DNA of 64,000 bases from Arthrobacter sp. B6 (GTDB lineage Bacteria > Actinomycetota > Actinomycetes > Actinomycetales > Micrococcaceae), in the NCBI RefSeq assembly GCF_001663775.1, contig NZ_KV467168.1, forward strand, positions 883,065-947,064, given 5' to 3'. How positions within the stretch are numbered: position 1 is the first letter of the stretch; the number at the start of each line of letters is the position of its first letter. Below, in pieces: positions 45,616 to 55,319 of the stretch. The position numbers were made by a program, and so were the translations under genes. The notes beneath the pieces were generated by a model. That model was not told the DNA's origin. It did not search any database and saw only the letters and a program-made list of their open reading frames with translations.

Positions 45616-47013
45616 TCAGGCTTTGCCCGTCCGCACCGCCGCGAAGGCCGAAGTGACAGCGTCAACGGCCGTGCCGACGTCGTCCATGTCCGTACTCCAG
45701 TTGCTTACCGAGACGCGCAATACGTCCCTGCCCTGCCACCGGGATCCGGACATCCATACCTTGCCGTCCTCGATGACCCTGGCCGTCACGGCGCGGGTGG
45801 TGGTGTCGTCACCGAATGCGAGCGAGACCTGCGTGTAGTCGACCGGGTTCAGGACTTCGATGCCGTCCACGGCGGCCAGTCCCGCCGCGATCCGGGCAGC
45901 CGCGTCCGCCAGGCCACGGACCTGGGCCGCCACGCCGTCGCTGCCCAGCGAGCGGAGGGCCGCCCACACCGGAACTCCGCGCCCCCGGCGTGACAGCTCC
46001 GGAACCTTTTCGAACGGGTCACCCGGGCCTTCGGCGTCGTGGATCAGATAGCTGGTGTGCAGTCCCATGGCGCTGCGGAGGGCGTTGGAGTCCTTGACGA
46101 TGGCAATGCCACAGTCGTAGGGGACATTCAGGGTCTTGTGCGCATCGGTCCCCCACGAATCGGCCAGCTCCATACCCCTGACGAGATCAGCAAGTTCAGG
46201 CACCGCGGCGGCCCACAACCCGAAGGCACCGTCAATGTGGACCCAGGCGCCATGGCGGCGCGCCACCCCGATGGCTTCGTCAAACGGGTCGAAGGCCCCG
46301 GAATGCAGGTTCCCGGCCTGGAGGCACACCATGGCGGGACCGGAGCCCTCCGAAAGCATCCGGTCCAGTTCCGCAGGAATCAGCCTGCCCTGGGCATCCG
46401 CCGGGACCGCGGCGGGCCGGCCCAGGCCCAGGTAGCGCAGCCCGAGGTCGACGGTGTCGTGTCGCTCCTGTCCCACAAAACACCTGATCCGTGGAGCACC
46501 TGCCAGGCCGTCGCGGTCCAGGTCCCAGCCGGCGTCGGCCATCAGGCGCCACCTCGCCGCGGCCATGCCGGTGAAGTTCGCCATGGTCGCCCCGGTGACG
46601 AAGCCGACGTCGGCATCCTCCGGCAGGCGCAGCAGCTGAAGAAGCCACCGGCCGGCGGCTTCTTCAATCGCGGCAATGGCCGGGGTGGCATAGCGCAGGC
46701 CGGAATTCTGGTCCCAGGCACTGACCAGCCAGTCGGCGGCCAGCGCCGCAGGCAGGGTTCCACCAATGACCCAGCCGAAGAAACGGCCCGACGGCATGGC
46801 CATCAGGCCCGGCTCCGCCTTGAGGGCAAGGTAGTCCACGACCTCCGCGGCGGGCATGCCCTGCGGGGGCAGTGGTCCGGCGAAAACATCCACCAGATCG
46901 TGGGCCGCCGCACCCGGGCCGACGTGGCGGTCCGGCAGGCTCTCCAGCCACTCCTGTGCATGGCGGGCTGCGGCTGCGAGTGCTTCGGAATATTGTCCGG
47001 CGCCTGCTGACAT
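45616..47013 (-). CDS. PLP-dependent decarboxylase, group II family
   Basis: A 465-residue fold-type I PLP enzyme of the aromatic amino acid/glutamate decarboxylase family. It shows FFGWVIGGTLPAALAADWL, TGATMANFTGMAAAR, HIDGAFGLWAA with the PLP-pyridine aspartate, and the Schiff-base lysine in DAHKTLNVPYDCG. The substrate amino acid cannot be told. TACCAT (47020-47025) ends 6 bases before the ATG, a leaderless layout. Confidence 0.87.
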   Translation of the reverse strand: MSAGAGQYSEALAAAARHAQEWLESLPDRHVGPGAAAHDLVDVFAGPLPPQGMPAAEVVDYLALKAEPGLMAMPSGRFFGWVIGGTLPAALAADWLVSAWDQNSGLRYATPAIAAIEEAAGRWLLQLLRLPEDADVGFVTGATMANFTGMAAARWRLMADAGWDLDRDGLAGAPRIRCFVGQERHDTVDLGLRYLGLGRPAAVPADAQGRLIPAELDRMLSEGSGPAMVCLQAGNLHSGAFDPFDEAIGVARRHGAWVHIDGAFGLWAAAVPELADLVRGMELADSWGTDAHKTLNVPYDCGIAIVKDSNALRSAMGLHTSYLIHDAEGPGDPFEKVPELSRRGRGVPVWAALRSLGSDGVAAQVRGLADAAARIAAGLAAVDGIEVLNPVDYTQVSLAFGDDTTTRAVTARVIEDGKVWMSGSRWQGRDVLRVSVSNWSTDMDDVGTAVDAVTSAFAAVRTGKA

Positions 47014-47019
47014 AGCAGC

Positions 47020-47025
47020 ATGGTA
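47020..47025 (-). promoter_or_regulatory. Putative -10 box of the decarboxylase gene (leaderless layout)
   Basis: TACCAT ends 6 bases before the ATG at 47013. Confidence 0.4.
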
Positions 47026-47088
47026 CGCCTCTGCGGGTCCTCCTACGAGGGCGGGAAAGGACCGGGACGCCGGGCCTGCTGGAGATGA

Positions 47089-47883
47089 CTAGGTGAAGTT
47101 CTCCTGCCAGACGTCGTAGCCGAGTTTGATGATCAGGGCACCCACGACAACCAGGAACACGACCCGGACGAAACGGCTCCCCTGCTTCACCGCGGTCCGG
47201 GCTCCCAGGTATCCGCCGGCCATGTTGGCCACACCCAGCAGCAGGCCCACACCCCACAGCAGCGAGCCGTGCGGAAGGAAAAACAGCAGGGCACCGGCGT
47301 TGGTGGCCATGTTGACGATCTTCGCTTTGGCGCTGGCCTCCAGGAAGGCGTACCCCATGGCTGACACAAGGGCGATGACCAGGAACGAGCCCGTGCCGGG
47401 TCCGATCAGCCCGTCATAGAAACCGATCACCGCCCCGATCATGCACGCCACAACGTAGTGCGTGTGTCCGTCGTGGCGCAGCAAGGTGATGTCCCCGACG
47501 TTGGGCTTGAGGGCGGTAAAAAGTGCGACGGCGACCAGTGCGGCCACGATGATGGGCTTGAACACGCCCGCCGGCAGGCTTGCGGCCAACACCGCCCCGC
47601 CGAAACTGCCGGCAAGGGCGATCACTGCCATGGGCAGCGCCGTCTTCAGGTCCGGCCGGACGCGCCCGTAGTACGTGACGGCACTGGTGGTAGTCCCGAA
47701 GATCGAGCCCATCTTGTTGGTGGCAAGGGCCTGGACGGGGGTGATGCCCGGCACCAGCAGCAGCGCCGGTAGCTGGATCAGTCCGCCGCCGCCCACCACT
47801 GCGTCCACCCAGCCTGCAGCGAATCCGGCCACCACAATCAGGATGAGGGTGGTGAGCTGGATCGACTCGAAACCCGAGATCAA
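47089..47883 (-). CDS. TSUP family transporter (TauE/SafE-like)
   Basis: A 264-residue membrane protein with about eight helices. The TSUP family motifs GFAAGWVDAVVGGGGLIQLPALL near the N-terminus and IGFYDGLIGPGTGSFL in the second half are clear. Members export sulfite, sulfonates or other organic anions. The substrate is unknown. The TTG start at 47883 lies 9 bases after the proS stop, so it may be read with proS. The start is tentative. Confidence 0.85.
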   Translation of the reverse strand: MISGFESIQLTTLILIVVAGFAAGWVDAVVGGGGLIQLPALLLVPGITPVQALATNKMGSIFGTTTSAVTYYGRVRPDLKTALPMAVIALAGSFGGAVLAASLPAGVFKPIIVAALVAVALFTALKPNVGDITLLRHDGHTHYVVACMIGAVIGFYDGLIGPGTGSFLVIALVSAMGYAFLEASAKAKIVNMATNAGALLFFLPHGSLLWGVGLLLGVANMAGGYLGARTAVKQGSRFVRVVFLVVVGALIIKLGYDVWQENFT

Positions 47884-47892
47884 CGCTGCGGA

Positions 47893-49704
47893 TCAGCTGT
47901 TGCGGACGGCGGTAACCACGTAGTCAACCGCCTTGTCCACTGCAACGTTCTCCGCTTCGCCGCTGCGGCGGTCCTTGATCTCCACGACACCGTCCACCAG
48001 TCCACGGCCGACGGCCAGGATAGTGGGGACGCCCACGAGTTCGGCGTCGCCGAACTTTACGCCGGGGGAAACCTTGGGACGGTCGTCATAGATGACGTCC
48101 AGCCCGGCGGCTTCGAGTTCCAGGGCCAGCTTCTCGGCTGCTGCGAAGATTTCGTCGCCGCGGCCGACGGCCACGATATGGACATCTGCCGGTGCGACGG
48201 CGCGGGGCCAGGTCAGGCCCTTGTCGTCATGGTTGGACTCGGCCAGGGCTGCGACGGCCCGGGTGACACCCACGCCGTAGGAACCCATGGTGACCACCAC
48301 CTGCTTGCCGTTCTGGTCCAGGACTTTCAGCTCAAGGGCTTCTGCGTACTTGCGTCCGAGCTGGAAGATGTGGCCCATCTCGATGCCGCGGGCGATCTCC
48401 AGCGGGCCGGAGCCGTCCGGGGCAGGGTCGCCTTCGCGGACGTCGGTGCATTCGATGACGCCGTCCCAGGTGAAGTCGCGCCCGGCCACGAGGCCGTAGA
48501 CGTGTTTTCCGGCCTCGTTGGCCCCGGTGACCCAGGCGGTGCCGCTGACGACCCGGGGATCAACGAGGTACAGGAGCTTGGTGGAACTTTCGCTGCCCAG
48601 CAGGGGTTCGTCCAGTGTCAGGCCGGGGCCAAGGTAGCCCTTGACGATGAGGGGCTGCTTTTTCAGGTCCTCATCGTTGGCTGCTTCCAGGCCGATCTCG
48701 CCGCCGATGGGAAGGAAGGATCCGATGTTGGCTTCCACGCGCTTCAGGTCCACGCCGCGGTCACCGGGCAGGCCGATGACCACAAGCTGGCGTTCACCGG
48801 TGGGCAGGGTGACGGCGAGGACAACGTTCTTGAGGGTGTCGGCGGCAGTCCAGGGGCCGCCGTCGGCCTCGCTGCGGGGAGCCAGCTCGTTGGATGCGGC
48901 CACCAGCGTTTCGATGGTGGGGGTATCCGGGGTGTCCAGGACTTCTGCAGCCGGCGCATCCGCAAAGCCGATTTCGGCCGGCACCACCGTGGTGACGGCT
49001 TCGACGTTGGCGGCGTAGCCCCCGGCGGAGCGCACGAACGTGTCCTCACCGATCTCGGTGGGGTGCAGGAATTCCTCGCTCTTGGAGCCGCCCATGGCAC
49101 CGGCAGTCGCGGTGACGGGTATGACCTCCAGGCCGAGCCGCTCGAAGATGCGCAGGTAGGCGCCGCGGTGCGCAGTGTAGCTGGCGTCCAGGCCGGCGTC
49201 GTCCACGTCGAAGGAGTAGGAGTCCTTCATGATGAACTCGCGGCCGCGCAGGAGGCCGGCCCGGGGGCGGGCCTCATCGCGGTATTTGTTCTGGATCTGG
49301 TAGAGGCTCAGCGGCAGGTCCTTGTACGAGGAGTACAGGTCCTTGACCAGGAGGGTGAACATTTCCTCGTGCGTGGGAGCCAGCAGGTAGTCGGCACCTT
49401 TGCGGTCCTGGAGCCGGAACAGGCCTTCGCCGTATTCGGTCCAGCGGTTCGTGGCCTCGTAGGGTTCGCGCGGCAGCAGGGCCGGAAAATGCACTTCCTG
49501 GGCGCCGATGGCCGCCATTTCCTCGCGGATGACGGCCTCGACCTTGCGTAGCACGCTGAGCCCCAGCGGCAGCCAGGTGTAGATGCCGGGCGCCGCGCGC
49601 CGGATGTAGCCGGCCCGGACCAGCAGCCGGTGGCTGGCGACCTCGGCGTCGACGGGATCTTCACGGAGGGTACGCAGGAATAGCTTGGACAGTCTTGTGA
49701 CCAC
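47893..49704 (-). CDS. proS: Proline-tRNA ligase
   Basis: A class II prolyl-tRNA synthetase of 603 residues, long bacterial type with an editing insertion. It shows the N-terminal [12 protein letters not shown], motif 2-like [25 protein letters not shown], the insertion domain between catalytic motifs, motif 3 [10 protein letters not shown] and the anticodon-binding end. The GTG at 49704 matches the family N-terminus better than upstream codons. A large hairpin lies 138 bases upstream of the start. Confidence 0.95.
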   Translation of the reverse strand: MVTRLSKLFLRTLREDPVDAEVASHRLLVRAGYIRRAAPGIYTWLPLGLSVLRKVEAVIREEMAAIGAQEVHFPALLPREPYEATNRWTEYGEGLFRLQDRKGADYLLAPTHEEMFTLLVKDLYSSYKDLPLSLYQIQNKYRDEARPRAGLLRGREFIMKDSYSFDVDDAGLDASYTAHRGAYLRIFERLGLEVIPVTATAGAMGGSKSEEFLHPTEIGEDTFVRSAGGYAANVEAVTTVVPAEIGFADAPAAEVLDTPDTPTIETLVAASNELAPRSEADGGPWTAADTLKNVVLAVTLPTGERQLVVIGLPGDRGVDLKRVEANIGSFLPIGGEIGLEAANDEDLKKQPLIVKGYLGPGLTLDEPLLGSESSTKLLYLVDPRVVSGTAWVTGANEAGKHVYGLVAGRDFTWDGVIECTDVREGDPAPDGSGPLEIARGIEMGHIFQLGRKYAEALELKVLDQNGKQVVVTMGSYGVGVTRAVAALAESNHDDKGLTWPRAVAPADVHIVAVGRGDEIFAAAEKLALELEAAGLDVIYDDRPKVSPGVKFGDAELVGVPTILAVGRGLVDGVVEIKDRRSGEAENVAVDKAVDYVVTAVRNS

Positions 49705-49841
49705 GGGTCGGTATCCGTTTCTGGGGAATAGCTGCTGGAAAGCAGAGCCGGGCAATTCGTCTGGGTACTAATCTACCGGCAAAGCCGCCCTTCCCCTGCT
49801 GCGCGATCCGTAACGGGCCAGCGATCGCCCGGGACGCAATA

Positions 49842-49907
49842 GAGCCACGCCCGGCGATGCAAAGCCCCTGGCCGTAAACGGCTGGTCATTGCATCCGGGC
49901 GTGGCTC
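49842..49907. other. Large imperfect hairpin upstream of proS
   Basis: GAGCCACGCCCGG (49842-49854) pairs with 49895-49907. After a 2-base bulge, ATGCAA pairs with TTGCAT, and an inner GCCG/CGGC closes the loop. It lies in the roughly 400-base gap between proS and the ABC transporter gene. It may be a proS leader element or a dispersed repeat. No T-box consensus was recognised. Confidence 0.7.
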
Positions 49908-50029
49908 CACGGCGTTGACGCTTGGTACTGGTGAGGACTGGTGAGACCGCCCACCCACACTCCAGCGCAGCTAGATCGAACCTATGTGATCGCCGACACC
50001 TTGACAAGGGTTTTACCCATTCGGCGTCG

Positions 50030-50079
50030 TTGACGGCCCCACATGACAGGTCTAGCTTTAATTCATCAGGTGGTGAATT
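50030..50079 (+). promoter_or_regulatory. Promoter and TetR operator of the ABC exporter operon
   Basis: -35 TTGACG (50030-50035), a 17-base spacer and -10 TAGCTT (50053-50058) are followed by the 20-bp near-palindrome AATTCATCAGGTGGTGAATT (50060-50079) over the expected transcription start. The operon's last gene encodes a TetR protein, the obvious ligand-responsive repressor for this site. The ABC gene ATG is 26 bases further on, with GGAGG before it. Confidence 0.75.
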
Positions 50080-50105
50080 CAGGCCACGAGTACTCGGAGG
50101 CAGCC

Positions 50106-50942
50106 ATGTCCCACTCAGCAGTAGCAGCCCTGGCCGGTCCCGGCGGTGACGTGGCTGTGGCCACAAAGTCCCTGCACGTGATCCGGGGAAAGGTTCCTGT
50201 CCTTCGGGGCCTGGACTTTGCCATCCCGACAGGAAGGATCACAGGCCTGTTGGGCCCGTCGGGCAGCGGAAAGACCACTTTGATGCGGGCCATCGTAGGA
50301 GTCCAGAAGCTGGGTTCGGGGTCCGTCAGCGTGCTGGGCCTTCCGGCCGGCCATCCGTCCCTCCGGCATCGGGTGGGGTACGTGACGCAGTCCCCGAGTG
50401 TCTACCCTGACCTGACCGTGGAAGCCAACGTCCGCTATTTCGGGGCGATGCACCGGAAAAGGCGCAACGATGCGGCGGAGGCGATTGCCGCCGTCGGGCT
50501 TGAACAGCAGTCCCGGCAGAAAACCGCGGATCTTTCCGGCGGCCAGCTCAGCCGCGTATCACTGGCCTGCGCCCTGGTGGCGCGCCCCCGGCTGCTGGTC
50601 CTCGATGAGCCTACTGTGGGCCTTGACCCGGTCCTCCGTGCGGACCTCTGGGACCGCTTCAGATCCATGGCCGAGGCCGGGACCACCCTGCTGGTCTCCA
50701 GCCACGTGATGGAGGAAGCAAGCCACTGCGGTTCCCTGCTGCTCCTGCGCGAAGGCACGCTCCTGGCGCAGCTGACGCCGGCGGAACTCAGCAGGCGGGG
50801 CCACAGCACCGACCTTGAGAAGGCGTTCCTGCACATGATCCGGGAAGCGGAAGGCACGGCGACACCCGAAGGGGCCCCGACCGTCGACGGCACCGCCACC
50901 GCAGAAAGCGGCACAACCCCGGAAAGGACGGTGCGGTCATGA
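50106..50942 (+). CDS. ABC transporter ATP-binding protein
   Basis: A 278-residue ATPase subunit of a multidrug/DrrA-type exporter. Walker A GPSGSGKTT is at residues 50-58, the signature LSGGQ at 143-147 and Walker B LLVLDEPT at 163-170, with a switch histidine in LLVSSHVMEEA. The C-terminal tail is Thr/Glu-rich. GGAGG precedes the ATG. The stop overlaps the permease start as ATGA. The cargo is unknown. Confidence 0.93.
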   Translation: MSHSAVAALAGPGGDVAVATKSLHVIRGKVPVLRGLDFAIPTGRITGLLGPSGSGKTTLMRAIVGVQKLGSGSVSVLGLPAGHPSLRHRVGYVTQSPSVYPDLTVEANVRYFGAMHRKRRNDAAEAIAAVGLEQQSRQKTADLSGGQLSRVSLACALVARPRLLVLDEPTVGLDPVLRADLWDRFRSMAEAGTTLLVSSHVMEEASHCGSLLLLREGTLLAQLTPAELSRRGHSTDLEKAFLHMIREAEGTATPEGAPTVDGTATAESGTTPERTVRS

Positions 50943-51694
50943 ACCCGGTGATGATGCTGGCCACGGCCCGACGCGTCCTGGACCAGCTGCGGCACGACCC
51001 CCGCAGCATTGCCCTGATCCTGGTGGTACCGGCGCTCCTGCTGACGGCCGTGTACTTCCTGTTCGAGAACGAGACGCTCCCTCCCGGCGTGCCCAGGACC
51101 TTCGACCGGGTGGGCCTGATGATGCTGGCCATTTTCCCGTTTGTGGTGATGTTCCTGGTCACCTCCATCACGATGCTGCGGGAACGGACGTCCGGGACAT
51201 TGGAGCGGCTCCTCACCACGCCGATCCACAAAGCGGATTTACTGTTCGGTTACGCAGTCGCGTTTTCCATCATGGCTGCCCTGCAGTCGCTGGTTGCCAC
51301 GGCCGTTGCCTACTGGATCTTCGACCTGGACATCAAAGGCAGCCCCGCCCTGGTGGTCATGATTGCCGTCATCAACGCCGTCCTGGGCGTGGCCCTGGGG
51401 CTGCTCTGCTCCGCGTTCGCCCGGACCGAATTCCAGGCCGTCCAGTTTATGCCCGTCGTGGTGGTCCCCCAGATTCTGTTATGCGGACTCTTTGTGGCGC
51501 GTGACCGAATGAATGAGGTCCTCGAGTCGATTTCGAACGTCCTGCCGCTCACCTTTTCGGTGGATGCGCTGCAGGAGATCGCGGCGAACGCCGAAGCTAC
51601 TGACCGGTTGTGGCTGGACACCGGAATCATGCTGGCCATCGTCCTGGGCGTCCTGGTGCTGGCGTCCCTCACGCTCAGGCGGCAGACTGCATGA
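50939..51694 (+). CDS. ABC-2 type exporter permease
   Basis: A 251-residue permease with six hydrophobic segments of the ABC-2 (DrrB-like) type. It shows the central MLRERTSGTLERLLTTPI motif after the second helix and the VVVVPQILLCGLF segment near the C-terminal helices. It overlaps the ATPase gene before it and the TetR gene after it by ATGA junctions, so all three are one operon. Confidence 0.92.
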   Translation: MNPVMMLATARRVLDQLRHDPRSIALILVVPALLLTAVYFLFENETLPPGVPRTFDRVGLMMLAIFPFVVMFLVTSITMLRERTSGTLERLLTTPIHKADLLFGYAVAFSIMAALQSLVATAVAYWIFDLDIKGSPALVVMIAVINAVLGVALGLLCSAFARTEFQAVQFMPVVVVPQILLCGLFVARDRMNEVLESISNVLPLTFSVDALQEIAANAEATDRLWLDTGIMLAIVLGVLVLASLTLRRQTA

Positions 51695-52326
51695 GCGGCA
51701 CACAGGAGGCCCGGAGGCCTGGTTCCGGCAGGAGGGGACGGCGCGAAGGGGCAACCGAGTCCCGGGAGAACATCCTGGCCACCGCCCGTCGCCTCTTCGC
51801 TGAACGCGGGTTCGACGGCACGAGCCTGCGGCAGATCGCACGGGAAGCCAGTGTTGATCCGGCCATGATCCATCATTTTTTCAAGGGCAAGGACGAACTC
51901 TTCGCGCTGTGCGTGGCACTTCCGGCGGACCCCGCCGAGATGCTGGAGGGCGTGGACCAGTACGACCCGGAGCACCGGGCGGAGGCGATTGTGCGGGCGG
52001 CGCTGCGGTTGTGGGAGAGCCCGGCCCAACACAGCCTCGTGGCGTTTATCCGGGGCACCATTGGCTCCAGGGCCAGGACGCTGCTGCTGCGGGAAGTGGT
52101 GACCCGGACCATCATCAGCCGCATCACGGCCGGGGTGCCCGGGCCGCCGGAAGAAGTTGCCCTGCGGGGCAACCTGGTGGCAACGCAGATGGTGGGCCTT
52201 CTGCTGGTCCGGTACGTGGTCAAGCTGGAGCCACTTTCTTCGGCGTCAGCGGAGGAGGTGGTGCGGCTCGTGGCTCCGAACGTCCAGCGTTACCTGACCG
52301 GTGAGCTGGACGGAGTGGGCGGCTGA
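51691..52326 (+). CDS. TetR family transcriptional regulator
   Basis: A 211-residue regulator with an N-terminal TetR helix-turn-helix (SRENILATARRLFAERGFDGTSLRQIAREASVDPAMIHHFFKGKDELF). The ligand-binding C-terminal half (LWESPAQHSLVAFIRGTIGS) resembles TetR_C_17-type regulators. The ATG overlaps the permease stop. It most likely represses its own operon through the operator at 50060-50079. Confidence 0.92.
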   Translation: MSGTQEARRPGSGRRGRREGATESRENILATARRLFAERGFDGTSLRQIAREASVDPAMIHHFFKGKDELFALCVALPADPAEMLEGVDQYDPEHRAEAIVRAALRLWESPAQHSLVAFIRGTIGSRARTLLLREVVTRTIISRITAGVPGPPEEVALRGNLVATQMVGLLLVRYVVKLEPLSSASAEEVVRLVAPNVQRYLTGELDGVGG

Positions 52327-52367
52327 CACCGCCCCGGACGCTGTACACGCGGGGACAGCAGGGCCCG

Positions 52368-53267
52368 TTAGAAAAGCACGGTGGCGAACGTGCCCCGCTG
52401 GGTGAATCCGACCCGTTCGTAGGTGGATCTGGCCCGGGTGTTGAAGCCGTTGACGTACAGGCTGGTGACGGGAGCGATCTTCTGCGCCTGTTCCACGACT
52501 GCCGCCATGTAGCCGGCGCTGAGGCCCTGGCCGCGGTACAGGGGGTTCATCCACACGCCCTGCACCTGCGTGACCTCCGCCGTCACGGCGCCGAGTTCGG
52601 CTTTGAAGATTACGTCGCCGGCCGAGTCGAGGTGTACCAGCGAGTGTCCCTGCCGGATCAGGCCTTCCACGCGGCGGCTGTAAAATTCGCGTCCGCCCAA
52701 AAACGGCGAATAGCCCACTTCCTCTTCGAACATGGCGGCGCAGGCTGGGAGGATCCGGTCGAAGTCGGCGAGCGTTCCCCGTGCGAGTTCCGTGTTCGGT
52801 TCCACGGAGGGCGGCCCCGCGAGGGTGAGCAGCGGCTGCTCCGGGCGCACCTCGTGCGCGGTGTGGCCCAGCGCCGCCATCTCAGCGTGCAGGGCCAGCA
52901 CCGGTTCGGCGGGGCCAAAGGCCGAGGCATACCGGCGTCCTGAGCGGTTGGCTGCCACGGCAATCAGCCCGGCAAATGCTGGATCCAGCTCGACCGGAAC
53001 CAGGTTGGCTCCTGTCCAGCAGGCACCCACCAGCGTTCCGTCGTCGAACACGCCCAGGACCGACGCCCCGCCCGTGGTGGGCGCGGCGGTACCGGCAGAC
53101 CGCAGGTGGGCAAGGATGAAGACGTTGGCTACCGGATCCTGCTGGGCCAGGCGGCGCAGTGCCGACGTGTCCGGACCTGCCAAGGTGCGGACAGTGATAC
53201 CCGCCGGCGCAGTGCCGTCCTTATGAGACGCTAACCACGGGGCTACCCTTGACAGCATCTTCGCCAT
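52368..53267 (-). CDS. GNAT family N-acetyltransferase with N-terminal DUF4081 domain
   Basis: About 299 residues. The N-terminal half ([20 protein letters not shown] and following) matches DUF4081. The C-terminal half is a GNAT domain with the acetyl-CoA motif [21 protein letters not shown] and the end [12 protein letters not shown]. The acceptor is unknown. The gene overlaps the end of ispG by 47 bases. GGGAG precedes the ATG at 53267, and an ATG at 53258 is also possible. Confidence 0.85.
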   Translation of the reverse strand: MAKMLSRVAPWLASHKDGTAPAGITVRTLAGPDTSALRRLAQQDPVANVFILAHLRSAGTAAPTTGGASVLGVFDDGTLVGACWTGANLVPVELDPAFAGLIAVAANRSGRRYASAFGPAEPVLALHAEMAALGHTAHEVRPEQPLLTLAGPPSVEPNTELARGTLADFDRILPACAAMFEEEVGYSPFLGGREFYSRRVEGLIRQGHSLVHLDSAGDVIFKAELGAVTAEVTQVQGVWMNPLYRGQGLSAGYMAAVVEQAQKIAPVTSLYVNGFNTRARSTYERVGFTQRGTFATVLF

Positions 53268-54387
53268 CGGGCTCCCCCATCTCTTCGGCAATACGCATGG
53301 CTTCTTCGATCAGTGTCTCAACAATCTGGTCCTCGGGGACAGTCTTAATGACCTCGCCCTTCACAAAGATCTGGCCCTTGCCGTTACCCGAGGCCACGCC
53401 GAGGTCCGCCTCGCGGGCCTCCCCCGGACCGTTGACGACGCAGCCCATGACGGCCACACGCAGCGGGATTTCCATGCCTTCCAGGCCTGCCGTGACCTGT
53501 TCGGCGAGGGTGTAGACGTCCACCTGGGCGCGGCCGCAGGACGGGCAGGAGACAATCTCGAGTTTGCGCGGGCGCAGGTTGAGGGACTGCAGGATCTGGT
53601 TGCCGACCTTGATTTCCTCCACCGGAGGGGCGGACAGGGAGACCCGAATGGTGTCGCCGATGCCCCTGGACAGCAGGGCGCCGAAGGCGGTGGCTGATTT
53701 GATGGTTCCCTGGAAGGCGGGCCCTGCCTCGGTGACGCCGAGGTGGAGGGGCCAGTCACCTTTTTCGGCCAGCATCTCGTAGGCGGCCACCATGATGACG
53801 GGGTCATTGTGCTTGACCGAGATCTTGAAATCGTGGAAGCCGTGCTCCTCGAACAGGGACGCTTCCCAGACTGCGGATTCCACGAGTGCCTCAGGCGTGG
53901 CTTTACCGTATTTCTTCATGATGCCCGGTTCCAGCGACCCGGCGTTGACGCCGATCCGGATGGACGTGCCGTGGTCCTTGGCTGCCTTCGCGATTTCCTT
54001 GACCTGGTCGTCGAACTTGCGGATATTGCCCGGGTTCACACGGACCGCGGCGCAGCCTGCCTCGATGGCCGCGAAGACGTACTTGGGCTGGAAGTGGATG
54101 TCCGCGATGACCGGGATCTGGGACTTGCGGGCGATGATGGGCAGCGCCTCGGCGTCGTCCGCGGACGGGCAGGCCACGCGGACGATGTCACAGCCTGAGG
54201 CTGTGAGTTCGGCGATCTGCTGCAGCGTGGCGTTGATGTCCGTGGTGGGTGTGGTGGTCATGGACTGCACACTGATGGGGCTGTCCGAGCCGACTCCCAC
54301 GGATCCGACCTTGATCTGGCGCGTCTTGCGGCGCGGGGCAAGGACGGGCGGCGGTGCTGACGGCATTCCCAGGCTGACCGAGGTCAC
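53221..54387 (-). CDS. ispG: 4-hydroxy-3-methylbut-2-en-1-yl diphosphate synthase
   Basis: An iron-sulfur enzyme of the MEP isoprenoid pathway, acting on MEcPP. The 388-residue product has the TIM-barrel start ([13 protein letters not shown]), VRVNPGNI and the cluster cysteines in SCPSCGRAQ and [14 protein letters not shown] at 54387 has AAGGAG 6 bases upstream. It lies in the same window as dxr, with rseP and accessory genes between them. Confidence 0.96.
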   Translation of the reverse strand: MTSVSLGMPSAPPPVLAPRRKTRQIKVGSVGVGSDSPISVQSMTTTPTTDINATLQQIAELTASGCDIVRVACPSADDAEALPIIARKSQIPVIADIHFQPKYVFAAIEAGCAAVRVNPGNIRKFDDQVKEIAKAAKDHGTSIRIGVNAGSLEPGIMKKYGKATPEALVESAVWEASLFEEHGFHDFKISVKHNDPVIMVAAYEMLAEKGDWPLHLGVTEAGPAFQGTIKSATAFGALLSRGIGDTIRVSLSAPPVEEIKVGNQILQSLNLRPRKLEIVSCPSCGRAQVDVYTLAEQVTAGLEGMEIPLRVAVMGCVVNGPGEAREADLGVASGNGKGQIFVKGEVIKTVPEDQIVETLIEEAMRIAEEMGEPDGEDAVKGSPVVSVS

Positions 54388-54430
54388 GTGGACTCCTTGG
54401 GTAGTGAGGTGGAACGGAGGGGGTCAGATA

Positions 54431-54724
54431 TTAGGACGCGTGGGCGGCAAGGATGCCGATCACCGGAGTCCATTCGGTAGTCCGGATCCCTGCGATGACA
54501 CCGGCCAGCGCGAAGGGATCCTGCTTGAGCAGGTCGTTCAGCTCCGCCTCGTCCTGGACCTTGAAGATCAGCAGGGCACCGGCGCCGTCACCATAGGGTC
54601 CGCTGGCCAGGAGCCGGCCGTCCTCGGCCAGCGTGGCCAGCCAGGCCCGGTGTGCGGGGCGGCTTTCATCGCGGGCGGCAGAGGAATCGGCAGCGTAAAC
54701 GTACTCAACAGCAAAAACAGTCAT
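54431..54724 (-). CDS. YciI family protein
   Basis: A 97-residue small protein of the YciI fold (dimeric ferredoxin-like), beginning MTVFAVEYVYAAD, with RPAHRAWLATLAEDGRLLASGPY carrying the conserved histidine and an aspartate region. The function is unknown. TAGGGT (54731-54736) ends 6 bases before the ATG, a leaderless layout. It is upstream of ispG in the same direction. Confidence 0.85.
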   Translation of the reverse strand: MTVFAVEYVYAADSSAARDESRPAHRAWLATLAEDGRLLASGPYGDGAGALLIFKVQDEAELNDLLKQDPFALAGVIAGIRTTEWTPVIGILAAHAS

Positions 54725-54730
54725 AAGGAC

Positions 54731-54736
54731 ACCCTA
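54731..54736 (-). promoter_or_regulatory. Putative -10 box of the YciI gene (leaderless layout)
   Basis: TAGGGT ends 6 bases before the ATG at 54724. Confidence 0.4.
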
Positions 54737-54800
54737 TCCCCAGCGGCGGGCCTGCGCCGATCCGGACAAGCCCGCCAAGGGCGCATGCCAGGTCCCCTGC

Positions 54801-55319
54801 TCAGGACAGAAACAGCACTTTGACGGTGGCCGCAACCCCGGCCGCCCAGAGCATGGACGTGAGCGTCCCGATAATGAACCGCTCCGCTGCCACCGGCGTT
54901 TCCTTCAGCTCGGCGAACCTCCCCAGTCCTTTGATGGCCACAACGTAGGCAATGGCCACAGGCTGCGCGGTCAGGATGGCCAGGCAGACCGCCAGGCGTT
55001 CCAGCACGCCGATGATTGCCCCGCCGCGAAGGATCCGCTGCGCAGGAACCGCCGCTGCCGGGTAGTGAACGTCCGACGGCGGCCTGCCGCCACCCGCGGT
55101 CAGCTCGCCGTCCACCGTTTGCCCCTGCCCGGCCTGCGGGGCTGCCCGAAAGATGTCCACGGTGACGTCGGCTGACGGGTCCTCGTCAGCATGGTGCGCG
55201 GCCCTGGCCGCATCCGCCTTATCGTCAATGGTCCTGGCCAGCCGGAAGACGAGGGCAGTCAGCGGCCAGCCGCCGAATCCGGCCACCAGCAGGGCCGCCG
55301 TTATCCAGAGTGCGTTCAC
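54801..55319 (-). CDS. Membrane protein with DUF3307-like C-terminus, partner of SatD
   Basis: A 172-residue product with an N-terminal helix (ALWITAALLVAGFGGWPLTALVF), a charged loop of about 75 residues and two C-terminal helices. The C-terminal stretch reads GVLERLAVCLAILTAQP, AIAYVVAIKGLGRFAELKE and ERFIIGTLTSML. It follows the pattern of DUF3307 membrane proteins that accompany SatD in other bacteria. The GTG start overlaps the satD stop and has AAGGAG 4 bases upstream. The function is unknown. Confidence 0.75.
   Translation of the reverse strand: MNALWITAALLVAGFGGWPLTALVFRLARTIDDKADAARAAHHADEDPSADVTVDIFRAAPQAGQGQTVDGELTAGGGRPPSDVHYPAAAVPAQRILRGGAIIGVLERLAVCLAILTAQPVAIAYVVAIKGLGRFAELKETPVAAERFIIGTLTSMLWAAGVAATVKVLFLS

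Noticed and set aside
49705..49910. A T-box riboswitch upstream of proS
   Set aside because: No T-box sequence (UGGN core) or specifier-loop structure was recognised. The hairpin is a simple inverted repeat.
49960..50000. A third SOS box near GATCGAACCTATGTGATCG
   Set aside because: Only the left half matches TCGAAC. The right half differs at most positions.
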